Program-made: the position numbers and the translations under genes | From: Cenococcum geophilum 1.58 | Lineage: Eukaryota > Ascomycota > Dothideomycetes > Gloniales > Gloniaceae | Direction: 5' to 3' | Assembly (NCBI GenBank): GCA_001692895.1 | Contig: KV748285.1 | Span: 124,001-188,000, forward strand | Length of the DNA: 64,000 nt | Part shown: piece by piece, positions 49,962 through 60,648 of the stretch | Layout: the number at the start of each line of letters is the position of its first letter | How positions within the stretch are numbered: position 1 is the first letter of the stretch | Notes under the pieces: generated by a model | Told to the model about the DNA's origin: nothing | The model's input: the letters and a program-made list of their open reading frames with translations, nothing else | Database searches by the model: none

Positions 49962-51524
49962 ATGCCTCCAACTGCGGCCACGGTAACTCCTGGCCTGGCC
50001 TCTTTTCTGAAATCTCTGAAGACTGATTCTGTGGAATCGTCTATTGAGCACTTCGTTTCGTAAGATCTTGTGAAATACCTTACCCAGAACCACCCAGAGC
50101 ATTAACGCTACTTAGTTTACTTAAAAGAAGACAAATTCGTAATTCGAGGCCATGCGCCATAGCTACCACACAACTTCTCTTCCGAGTAGTCGCCAATTTC
50201 AAGGGGAGAGATGTGGGAAAACTCTTACGCCGTATACGGGAAGTTGGTCAACGCCTGACAGCTGCACAACCCCGAGAAATGGTGGTTGGAAATATGGTAC
50301 GACGAGTACTTGGCCTAGTAAGAGAAGTCGCAGAAGACGGCGGTGATGCAGACACGAACGCGATGAGTGATATCGGACAGAGCCCGCAACCACAGCATGA
50401 CTCAATAGCCCGACTTTCGTTATCCTCAAGCATATCTACATTCGGTCCTCTCCGACATGGTGCCACTCAGCCCATGGACTCGAGCTTACACCAGGCAGAG
50501 AGTCTCGCTGACTCTGTCGACCTTTCACAACGACCACCCCTCCTAACTTCGCATACATCTTACGCTGCGCCATCCGCGCCAATGGTGACATCGCTTTTTG
50601 GCCTCTTCTCTCACCCGGAAACTCCATCTACCGCAAGCACACCCACAGGATACCTTACCCCAAATGGGAAGGCTACTACACTTACAGCGCAAAATCTCGA
50701 ACGCCTGGGAGATTCTAGCTCGAAGACAGGAGACCTAAAAGCTGAGGTCCTCGAAGGCATCCGGGAGCTTCTTGACGAATTAGATCAGTCGGATGAGCTA
50801 ATTGCTGCAAACGCACTAGATCATATCCACTCAAACGAAATAATTCTCACCCACACGGCCTCTACAAGCGTGCAAAAGTTTCTTTTGGCGGCGGCTAAAA
50901 AGAGGAAATTTACCGTTGTTCATGCTGAAGCACATCCGAATGACCACGATGCCACCCACGCGACTATTCTGACCGGCAAAAAGAAAGATGCTAGCGACGA
51001 CAGTGATACTGAAGACCGTTGGAAGCCGCTAACAGCGGCTGGCATAACGGTCGTGCTAATTCCTGATTCCCACGTGTTTGCGATCATGTCACGAGTCAAT
51101 AAAGTAATCTTGGCAACCCACACCGTCCTGGCTAACGGTGGACTAGTGGCTGCTGCGGGAGCACGCGTGATAGCCAAGGCGGCCAAAGTACACCAGACGC
51201 CTGTTGTTGTGGTTAGCGGTGTTTACAAGCTCAGTCCAGTCTACCCGTTCGATATAGAAGAATTGATCGAATACGGAGATGCAAGCAACGTGGTGCCATA
51301 CGAGGACGGCGATTTCGTAGATAAGGTAGATGTTGATAATCCTCTCTATGATTATGTCCCGGCTGATTTGGTGGACCTTTATATCACAAATCTGTAAGTT
51401 TGCACATTCCTTTCCCTGAAAAAAAAGGGATAGTGCTGATCTAGTGCCCAGTGGAGGACATGCGCCATCGTATCTTTATCGAATTGTTGCGGATCATTAC
51501 CGCGTTGAGGATATCAACCTATGA
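49962..51524 (+). CDS. gcd7: translation initiation factor eIF2B subunit beta
   Basis: Exons 49962-50059, 50116-51393 and 51452-51524 encode about 482 residues. Family motifs: CAIATTQLLFRVVANFKGRDV near the N-terminus, then the Rossmann-like C-terminal half with HSNEIILTHTASTSVQKFL, FTVVHAEAHPND, GITVVLIPDSHVFAIMSRV and GGLVAAAGARVIAKAAKVH. It ends NLGGHAPSYLYRIVADHYR. eIF2B is the GTP-exchange factor for eIF2; the beta subunit is part of the regulatory core that senses phosphorylated eIF2 alpha. A low-complexity insertion (about residues 90-190) is typical of filamentous fungi. The last exon encodes only about 24 residues but is conserved. Confidence 0.95.
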
Positions 51525-52068
51525 ATGACTAGATCTGAGTGGGTATAAAATAAGATCATTAAAGGACGAAGGTGCCTTCTAGAATTGTCCTAAATATGAA
51601 GCGTAGGGTTTCGCAAGCCCAGCTTCCTTTGAGATGACCATGCTTTACAGGCAAAGGGGAGCTTAGCTTCGATTCGAAGCCACAATGCTCTCAAGTCTAT
51701 TGAAGACAAGCTATAATGTTAAAGCGAAAATTGGACTATGAAAGCAGGCATAGAATCAATTGAAGTCACTCCTGATGTTACGATGTTGGTCCATCAAATC
51801 CCTGTTCATTTTCTGTGAATCACTTATCTCCGTATACTGTCTGTAGCGGAAGAGACCAAAATCGGTGCATAGGGCTAGTATTTCAATAGATGCTACAGTT
51901 TGCTTCAGCCAACCCTGCCAATGTATTCTAGCTTCTCGCAAGTGCGCCAAGGCCTTTCTCGATCATATAAAAGTTTCTAAGAAACGCTGTCTCGAGGATA
52001 CGGAAATTTATCTGAAAGGCCCCTCCATGTTCAAATTATGCACTAAATTCTTCCTGCTACACATGCAT
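51525..52068. other. intergenic between convergent genes
   Basis: 3' flanks of eIF2B beta (plus) and the SDR-deacetylase fusion gene (minus). No feature seen. Confidence 0.5.
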
Positions 52069-54174
52069 TCACACCTTTTCCCTCTGCCCCTCTTTCCACC
52101 TCTCGGCAATCTCCTCAAATGTCAAAAACTCCACCAGCCCTCCCCACCCTTTCAACCATTTCAGTACCCTCTCAACCATCCTGATCACGTGCGCCATACC
52201 ACTAGTATCCGGATGCAGAATCAGCGGAAACACCACCATCTCCCCATCTGCATCCTCCTCCATCTCGCTCCTCAGAAACTCAAACCGGTCCATCCACATG
52301 CGCTCAATAACCCTAGCATCCACATACCCCTGCGAGTTCGGTGTATGCGGCCAGTACTGCAACGGTGTCATATCCTCAACATACCAAGACCCCGGGATCT
52401 CGACGAGCGTCTTCGCAGTTGGCGGCGCGGGCCGGGGGAGCGGATGCATCCAGTCCTTGGCGCTGGCGGAGGGCGAGAACGTGGGCGGCGTTATCGGCGG
52501 GACGCGGGGTAGGTGGTACGGCTTGCTGTCATGGTGCGAGAGCGACGAGTCGTAGAGGAAGTTGTGCTCTTCGAGCAGGTTGATGGTGGACTCGCGCAGC
52601 TGGTAGAGAGGGGCGCGGTAGCCGCGTGGTTTTTTGCCGGACAGCGAGGTCGCGATGGAGATGCAGTTTTCGAGGACTTCGCGCTCTTGTGTGGGTGTTA
52701 GCTGGGGAGCGCCCTGGTGGGATTGTTAGAAGGTTGTTGTGGTTCCGTTTCCTAATTCATCTCTACTTCCCCCCTCCTTTGCGGATAGAAAAGAATATCT
52801 TACCTCGTGGCAGTATCCATGCAACCCTAACTCGCACCCAGAATCTAGGATTGCTTTGAACTGCTCTGGGAAGCTTTCTGCAGAGTGCATTGGCACGAAC
52901 CATGTAATTTTATCAGCTATACCTAGTTTGATGAACAGCTTGAGTAGCCTCGGGACTCCGACATACGCAGAGAAATATCCAGAGCTGTAGTCTGAAAGGT
53001 TGTTTTCAGGGGAAGCTCCAGTACCTAGCCAGCCGGAGACAGCGTCGAAGTCGACTGATATGGCAATCTTTATTGAGGGCTTCGGTTTCATTGCTGGGGA
53101 GAGGGATTGAGGAATGGCCATTTTTGAGCGGGCTGTTGCTTCCGTGGCTCCTGAACTCGCTTTCTCTCCTTGGAGGATTTCTGATTCAGACCAGACGACC
53201 CGCCCTTCCATGCCACCATCGACAGAGATACATTCACCAGAGATATGACCGGCAGCGCTATGGGATGCAAGGAAAGCTATTGTTCGAGCTACGTCTGTGG
53301 GCTTTGCAATCTTCCGAAGTGGTACACTAGTCTCTTAAGCGTCATGCCGGAGGTAATGGGGGATTCATTATACTCACGTTGCCTGAGCTTCCCTATACAT
53401 CTCCTTTGGATCATCAAGCCGGCCTTCAATAAGAGGCGTATCGACCCAGCCGGGAGCCACAGCATTGACTCTCGCTGCAGAATTTAATCTTACAATCTCA
53501 TTCTTGATGCCCCTGATTAATCCGTATTGCAATCCTGCCTTTAACAATATTAGCAAAACTTTTGAACCTGAGATATTGCGATAATCCCAGCCACTTCAGT
53601 ACCCCAACGAAATAGGCTCTACCTTCCCAGAAGCGTACTCTCCATGTCCTGCCTGCCCAAACTTGCCACATTCGCTCCCCGTAACCACAACAGCCAAGTT
53701 TGGCAGCTCTGCTCCTAACTCCTTCTGCGAAATCTCAGCCGATTTTAGGAAATGCTTGATCGTCAGAAATGTGCCGCGAACATTGACGGCGTACGTCTTG
53801 TCCCATAATTCTGTTGGCATTTGCCATATCGGATACTCATTAGACTCATCCGTGGTGCCCGCGTTGGCCGCGAGGATGTTGATAGGACCGAAGCACTCGC
53901 GAGCGCTCGTGATACACTTCTCGATGGACGCTTCATCAGATATGTCGCCTTGAATTGTATAGAGATCTGGGTTTGCTGCGAGCGAACTGGGCCGGAGGTC
54001 GTGAGCTGTTACCTTGCATCCTTGCGCTTTCGGTATGGATGATCACATCAGTGCAGTCCTTCTCTTGGGCTCTAGGAGCTAATTACCAAGGAACTCCGTC
54101 ACGATGGCGGATCCAATGCCTCCTGCAGCCCCTGTCACAAATACGTGGAGGCCTTCCAGCTGCAGAAACGACAT
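52069..54174 (-). CDS. fusion: short-chain dehydrogenase + NodB polysaccharide deacetylase
   Basis: Minus-strand exons 54174-54087, 54020-53623, 53538-53378, 53326-52804 and 52713-52069 join into about 604 residues. Residues 1 to about 258 are a classical SDR: cofactor motif TGAAGGIG, AANAG, catalytic Ser145 and Tyr158-x3-Lys162 (YASGK), and the family end ISVDGGM. The reading frame runs on without a stop, in the same exon, into a NodB-type domain from about residue 300: SVDFDAV (Asp308, Asp310), HGYCHE (His385, His389) and KPRGYRAPLYQL (the RAP motif). The first half should be an NAD(P)-dependent oxidoreductase, the second a metal-dependent amidase/deacetylase. No signal peptide is present, so a cytosolic small-molecule or glycan substrate is likely. 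Substrate unknown. Confidence 0.88.
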
Positions 54175-57100
54175 CCTGTTCACTGGAATTTGATGTTCCT
54201 TGAAATTCCATGTTTTGGAGGGGTATTGGGAGTCTGGTAAGGTCAGGATCGACGACTAACACAATGTCTAGAGCCATGAGTATTACGAACCGTTATGTCA
54301 CCGGCCAGTCAAGAATTTCGGGCAAATATAGCAATTAGAAGTAATCTCCAAAGTTAACCAAATTGCGTATATACAGCGTTTCCAATTACTACTTCAATGT
54401 CAATGTGGTAAGTCATACTCTTTCATGATTTGCTAGTCCAATTCGCTTCGGGCGTAGGCGCAAAACCGCGAATCTCACCATTCAGATTCGTAAACCAGGC
54501 CATGTGATGGTTAAAGTGGTTAAAGTCAAGTCGCGGAGATGCTTCGAAGTTGTGAGTGGCGAAAGCTACTCCATGGCCGACGGGTTACTGGGATCCCCAC
54601 GCGTGGGCTATTTGTGACAAATCGCGCGGGTCCCCAACCGGCTAATTGTTCTACTTTTTCCTCAATGACTAGAAGCTGAAGACAACGCAATGGCTTATAC
54701 AATGCATCGATTCAAGCCAGCTGGACTTTGTTTCTAGTTTTTTCTAAGCGAGGAGAGCTGTCGCTTACCTGCAGTTTTCCACCAGACTCGGCGTCTTGCC
54801 ACCGCTCAGAGGATGCAAACCTTAGTCTCATCGACGCGAATGGTAGACATTCTTTTACTTACACTAAACCATTCTGTTGGGAGTCGTAGCTGATCCACAG
54901 AAATTTATAGGCTGTTTCACCAAACTTCGTGCGTATTAGAAGACGTCCAAACAGATTTAAGCATAATTATAGAAGGCGAGACGCTCTCCAGGGTTTCCAG
55001 TTTCAGGCTCTGCACTAAACCCAACACCGATGTTAAACTAATAATTTTAAACTATCTATCAACGCGTAAGCAGATATACGAATAGATGCTTGCTTAAACC
55101 AATTCACACCGCTGCCACAGAATGACTTATGTCAATTGACAATGCATCCACTCCGAAAACTCAACGTGACAAGTAAGGCGTTGGGCTGGGCTAGAAAATT
55201 TGAACTTCCTACTCAGTTAGAGGCTGCTTCTGCGTATGCAAGACGCGTAGGCTTTCCTTTTGCTAAAGTAGACCAAGGAAAAGAGTGAGACACGGATAAT
55301 GCAGTGTTTCTTGAATTTGGTTGGATATGCGCGATGGCCTTTACGCTAGCATCTAACACGCTTCGAAAATGGGTTGACCGAATGTAGAACATTGTTAATG
55401 CAGGATGTTTCTAGTACTCCCGATTGGACCTAAAAGGTTTGCGGCATAGATATGCCAGAATTCAAAGGATAGACGGAAAATCATGAAAAATGACAGATAG
55501 GTTCCAAAATATTGCAGTACCTTAACGCCGCCTTCTGTAGACAGTGAGCTGCCAGCCGATGTGACCTGCAAGCCGAGTCAGATGCCAGAAGGACAACGTA
55601 ATACGTCTTGGTGCAGAGGCATCACTAATGATGCAAAAAACTGTCGGGTGGCAAATTAGCAGACTTTGAACGAATAGTCTTAAGATCTGGCGGGTCCATC
55701 GGGCCAAGAAGTGTTGAGCATGATTCTATAAACCCGCAGCGAGGCGTATGCAAGTTAAAATCTCTTTCTCATTAGGGCTTTGACAGGCAATTTAACGTGT
55801 TTTGACTGATAGGCCCGGCCTTGTGGATGTGGGGATGGAGAGGTATCGATAGTAGATAACCTTGATGATAGCCCGGTACCGCGCGGACCGGAAAGCTGCA
55901 GGAGAAGAACCAGTAAGAAAAATCAGTTAAGGCTGACGACCCACATATAATTTCCCACTGCAAGTTTGCCGTCATGGAGGGCAAGAATGAGTCTATGCAA
56001 GCACATGCAGAAGCCAAAAGAGGGGCGCATTGAAGAGTTTGAACAGTCGCCAAGAGGGGAGCTGCAGCGAACCACATCGCTGCAGCTTCCAGCCAATGAA
56101 AAATGCAAGTTGGCTCATGTCAAGGAAACAAAAAGTTGGACTGGCGCCACCGCACTGACGGTTCTCACACCACATGGTGATGCGCCTATGGAAGGACGCA
56201 AGTGCTGAGTCGAAGGACCACACATCTGGCACGGGAAATAATCTAGGACAAAGAGGCTGTTTGGCAGCGAAATTGACGGCTCGGACTTGCTTGGTGCTCC
56301 ACGTGTCACTCCTGGCGCGAGGCGCAGCAGCCTTCCTTTTGCCTGTGTGCGGCCGGGCTGACAGAACTTGCGAGTCCAAGCAGCGAAAACGGGAATGCAC
56401 CCCTGGGGCTAGCGGGCGGTTCCTGAAGATCCCCGCCAATCGTTCCTGACCACAGACTCGCAGCTGGCTGGGTTTGCTAAATCACTGCGGAGCTACCGGG
56501 GTTGTGCCCGCTTTTGTGAGCGTGAAACACTCGCTCTCAGCCGTGTCTCTTGCAGGGCGACGCAATCAGACGACGCCGTAAGACATGCTGACACTGCCAG
56601 GCGCAGAAATGCAGAGAGAAGCAAAATTGGAACCCGCACTTTGGATGAACGGACAGGGTTTGTGGCGCAACTTCGCATCTTCGCATGTCCGGAGTTTCTA
56701 CGGATGGTAGAGAGTGGCAGAGAATGAAGATCTTTCTGGTAGACTGCAACCACGGCTCTCGAGTGCAGTGACAGTGCAGGCAGACGCCATCCTTGCTCCT
56801 CTTTCCGGGAAAACAACAAGGAAGCCCACGACACGGAGGTGGACCAGTCCAGCTGGGTGCGGGACGGGGGGTGGCTTGCGAATCAGCGCTGTGAAGACGC
56901 AGCTGTGGGATTGGGTGCCTGGCCCAAGCCATCCATCTCCGCCTAGGGACTTGTTCTTTTCTTCGCGGTTTGCCCTTCCTCAACCCTCTCTTCCACCACC
57001 ACCTACAAAAGTCTCTCATTACCCACCCTCTCTCCTGTCCATTCCTTACAGGCCTGAGGTCTTCAACGTTTGTTCATTACCTTCTTTTCTCCAACCGTTC

Positions 57101-57396
57101 CTTCATCTTTTCCTGAGATCTAGAATCTCTTGACATTCATTCGGAGACTTTCGTGCGTCTATCATCGCAGCCAACAGCCACCGCAAACAAGTCATCGAGA
57201 CACTTTGAGTAGTCGCAGCACCCAAAAAGAAAATCTTTCATTGCAACAATACCCTGAATTGCTAGTCAATTCTCTCAGTCGTTCCTCTGAACAAACGTAG
57301 CTCTCGAAGCACCCTCTCTCTCTACAGTGCATCAAGCACCTCCACTACCACACTAAACAAACCCGCTTTTCCGGCAATCAAAACCAACCTGTCAAC
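54175..57396. other. long (3.2 kb) intergenic region, leader of the Asp f 7-like gene
   Basis: No gene supported. From about 56930 to the start codon the sequence is C/T-rich with many TCTC and CCTC runs, typical of a long, highly transcribed fungal leader. The middle (54400-56900) contains only short unconvincing frames, no inverted-repeat element and no RNA gene that I recognise. Confidence 0.45.
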
Positions 57397-58206
57397 ATGA
57401 AGACCGCCAACGTCTTTGCCCTCTCTTCCTTCCTTCTCGCCTCATTGGTCGCGGCTGCGCCGTTAAAGAAGCGCGACTATATCATTGTCACCAAGACCAA
57501 GGAAATCATAGAAACCGTCGATGTCACAACCACCATTTGGGTTGACGCACCGACAGGTATTCCAAATGTCAACCCTACTTCTATTGGTGGCCTGTTCTAT
57601 GAGCATCCTTCTGTAGCCAGCTCCGTGGCTGCTACATCCGCAATTGCGAGCTCCATTCCAGCCCACACCCCTGTAGCTGCTCCAGTTGCATCCTCAGCGC
57701 CTGCATACATCGCACCATCTTCAAGCAGCTCTGCATATGTTGCGCCGGCTTCCACATATACTCCCTCCTCTACACCTGCCTACACTCCTCCCGCACCTGC
57801 CACCACTGAAACACCAACACCCGCATACACACCACCAACATCAACATCGGTCATAGCTGCAGCCGCTACTAGTGCTAGCACTGCTCCAGCGACCCACTAC
57901 TCTGGTGACATTACCTACTACAACCCTGCAGGAGGTTACGGAGCTTGCGGTTGGACCATCCAGGACAGTGACCCGACGGTCGCTCTTGCCCACGGTATGA
58001 TGGGCGACCAATCCAACGGCAACCCATGGTGCGGCAAGAAGATCACCATCTTGCACAACGGCGTGACTCACAGTGCCACTGTTGGTGACAAGTGCATGGG
58101 ATGCACAGGTCAATCCATCGATCTTACTGCAGGTCTCTGGGCCATCGTCGCTCCTGATGTTGATGGCCGCGCCCACAACGTTGAGTGGTGGGTCGAGGAG
58201 CAATAA
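57397..58206 (+). CDS. secreted Asp f 7/RlpA-like double-psi beta-barrel protein
   Basis: A single exon encodes 269 residues. A signal peptide (MKTANVFALSSFLLASLVAAA) is followed by PLKKRDY, a likely Kex2 cleavage site. A short conserved N-terminal segment leads into a Ser/Thr/Ala/Pro-rich region with repeated YTP, YVAP and TPAYTPP units, expected to be heavily O-glycosylated. The C-terminal domain (about 165-269) has the double-psi beta-barrel signature of RlpA/barwin/Asp f 7 proteins: GDITYYNPAGGYGACGW, ALAHGMMG, NPWCGKKITI and VGDKCMGCTGQSIDLT, with four cysteines. Such proteins act in the fungal wall; some bind polysaccharide, and no catalytic activity is established. The very long pyrimidine-rich leader suggests strong expression. 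Confidence 0.92.
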   Translation: MKTANVFALSSFLLASLVAAAPLKKRDYIIVTKTKEIIETVDVTTTIWVDAPTGIPNVNPTSIGGLFYEHPSVASSVAATSAIASSIPAHTPVAAPVASSAPAYIAPSSSSSAYVAPASTYTPSSTPAYTPPAPATTETPTPAYTPPTSTSVIAAAATSASTAPATHYSGDITYYNPAGGYGACGWTIQDSDPTVALAHGMMGDQSNGNPWCGKKITILHNGVTHSATVGDKCMGCTGQSIDLTAGLWAIVAPDVDGRAHNVEWWVEEQ

Positions 58207-58773
58207 CTTCGGTCAAAGTGGCAGAGTGGCCTCCCATAGGCCTTTGCGCGGCGCAATGGCAACCAAACTATCGCTAGCGCAGGCAGGTCAGCGCTTTGCA
58301 TGGATATTATGATTTTTCATTCAAGCGGAAAGGGGGTCCAGTTGAACAAAAGGAGAGTCATTTGGAGTTAGTGAGAAAAGCTGCCGGGTGCAGAGTCTAT
58401 CCATCGAGAAATCCTCGGCATACCCTTTTCGCTGGCTTCTGTCTGTATTATAGGGTTTGGCATATTAGCTAGAGGGTGGACTAGAAAATTGAGGGACTTT
58501 TATCATATTCCATCGTCTATGATCTAACCTTGTGTTTGTGAAGTCGTGATAGACTAAGCATTTTGCCCGGGTGTTGAAGAATTAACGTTTACGTCACAGC
58601 GATATCATCGCATACATCGAACTCAAAGCCATTCGCCCTGAGCATAAGAATAACTTACAACTCTTAGGATTCCATCCCTAGGAAATTTGTCGCAGTTAAT
58701 GAAACAGACTTTAGCACACTAGAACCCTGCCTGAAGGCTTTGACGCAATATTTCCACAAAGCATCAAGTCACA
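58207..58773. other. intergenic
   Basis: 3' flank of the Asp f 7-like gene and 5' flank of the small TUDOR-like gene. No feature seen. Confidence 0.5.
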
Positions 58774-59305
58774 ATGACTGATCAAGTCATGTCAAAAGAT
58801 GGCGAGCCAATCCAAGAAGGCGACCATGTCCACACAAAGATTTGTGGTGGTGAGCATGAAGGTAATGTAATCTCATCGATTATTCTTCTAGTCTGAACTG
58901 TCCCTTAACCCGTCAAAACCGATCCTTACGGTATCGACAAGAGCCCACTAATCAAACCGGTCGAATCAAGCAGCCGTTCTCAGAAATACGTTCTGCACGG
59001 ACCACTTACGCCAAAGGCCTTGACGGTTAAGGGATAAGAACCTGTCGCAGCCCCCTTAGAAATTTCCAAAGTTCCCTTCAAATTAGAAAATGCTGACAAG
59101 AAACGCGACAAGGTAGAGCAAGTCGTAACGACTCAAGGAGTGAAAAATCCTCCAAAGGTAGATGGTTCACACAGCCTTGCTGAGACCGTCGGGCCTCTGC
59201 ACTAAATGCTTACCTAAGATACCGGTGCTCTTCACAGACCAGAAGGGGAAACCAGTCGCCCATAACCCAAGCACGCTAAACATTATCGAAGGAGGAGATA
59301 AGTAG
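58774..59305 (+). CDS. small HVA1-TUDOR-like protein
   Basis: Three exons (58774-58861, 59087-59157, 59219-59305) encode 81 residues. The N-terminus EPIQEGDHVHTKICGGEHE resembles the start of the hypervirulence-associated TUDOR domain. It continues DKVEQVVTTQGVKNPPKIPV, then LFTDQKGKPVAHNPSTLNII, ending GGDK. The fold is a small beta barrel whose role is poorly known. Intron 1 (58862-59086) is unusually long at 225 nt because a MITE sits inside it; intron 2 is 61 nt with a CTTACCTAAG end. Phases join cleanly across both. The gene is easy to miss because no exon exceeds 88 nt. Confidence 0.82.
58901..59034. mobile_element. MITE of the TCCCTTAACCCG family inside an intron
   Basis: The left end is TCCCTTAACCCGTCAAAACC. 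The right end reads, as reverse complement, TCCCTTAACCGTCAAGGCC. TA follows the right end (59035-59036). Interior CTGCACGGACCACTTACGCC and GGTATCGACAAGAGCCCAC match the 11147 and 29018 copies. At 134 bp it lies wholly within intron 1 of the TUDOR-like gene, leaving both splice sites intact. Confidence 0.75.
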
Positions 59306-60648
59306 AGGTGCCGAGAGTTTTCGGTGGAGCCGTGTTGGTTTTTTGGGCGAGTTGGATCAATTTGGCTGGCAGCTGGCTGCACTCTGCAATCGTAGTTGAT
59401 AAGAGTTGCTTATTGAGCAGCTTAGCGGTCAGTCGTTGGCGAATACCAATTCTGCCACGCTACAGTGCTCAAGGTAGATGTGCGTCCTAAGGCACACTCG
59501 CTTGTGATTCTGCATGTCTCCGGTGGTATATCCTATGGGAAGAGAAGGAAAAGCTCCTGAGCAAGGAAAATTTGGCAAAAAAAGAAAAAAAAAGTTAAAC
59601 GAGGTTCGTGCAGGAGAACACGCTGCACTAAGGCTTAAGTAGCCTAAAAGGATATTCTGGAAGCACTGGTTGTTCCTGCAGGAAGAAGACAGGAAGAAGT
59701 GCAAGATGATAGTCATCAGAAAGCAAAGGGCCAAGATCCTCCCGTTGTGTTGCAGGGTGCCCACTCCCCTCGTGTCCGGGCTAAATAAAGAGTGGCCAAT
59801 CAATGAGCCAGACAAGTTTTACTCACAGGAGATTGATCCTCCGAAGAATCAATGTATTGACCAAGGATTGTTAATTAACGCCCATAAACCGAGAGATATT
59901 GTAGAACAACGTCAGAGAAGGGCAAAGGCATCGCGATTCTCAATTGTGACCCCTCATGACGAGATAGCAGTCGCGTCAGGGCGCATAAAAGGGCTAGGGG
60001 GCTGCACTTTGAACAGCCACCACAACACAGCTCGATACGGGTCTGGTTCTGGCGCATGCCTCCTCAGCTTCCGCATTTGGGTTACACTAGATAGAATTGG
60101 GCGCTAGAGGCCCTTATGTCACGAGCAATGGCCCCCATCGAATGGACAGGGTTCCTTGGCGTATGAGAAGCAGAAGAATTAAGGCCTTCGAAGTCCTTCT
60201 TTCGCGCCCCCCATGTCGTCCGTGTTCAAACAAATCTCAGCCTGCGACGCACACCGTCAAGAACGACGTCGCGAGCATTCGCTTTAGCACACCTTTAAGC
60301 TTGCCATTCCTAATTCTCAGTCGGCCATCCGTGCGTTCGCATTACCCACTGGGCGCATAGGGGAAAGATTTGCAGGTCGCTCTTCAAACCCTCTCCACCT
60401 CCAACTTCACCTTACCTCACAACTCCCTCCCAGCCTGTGAGGTCGTGAGCACCTATATCATCAGCAATCAGCCTGCCAGGCTTTCACGACTCTCCTTTAC
60501 TTTTTACTCAATGCGATCTTGATACATTCCAGACCCTTGTTAGGTCGAGTTCTGGTCTGGTAGCTGCATTACCACGGTCAAACGCGACCGATCCAATCCA
60601 AGCCGAACACGCTCCTTTTTATAACTTCTTTGTTCTGTCTTATTCGAC
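59306..60648. other. intergenic, upstream region of the Mid2-like gene
   Basis: Open frames in 59430-60110 lack any domain or conserved composition. An A-rich run lies at 59577-59598. No gene seen. Confidence 0.45.

Noticed and set aside
55772-57133. Multiple frames of 60-160 codons in the long spacer before the Asp f 7-like gene
   Set aside because: They occur on both strands, lack domains and have compositions expected from GC- and pyrimidine-rich DNA.
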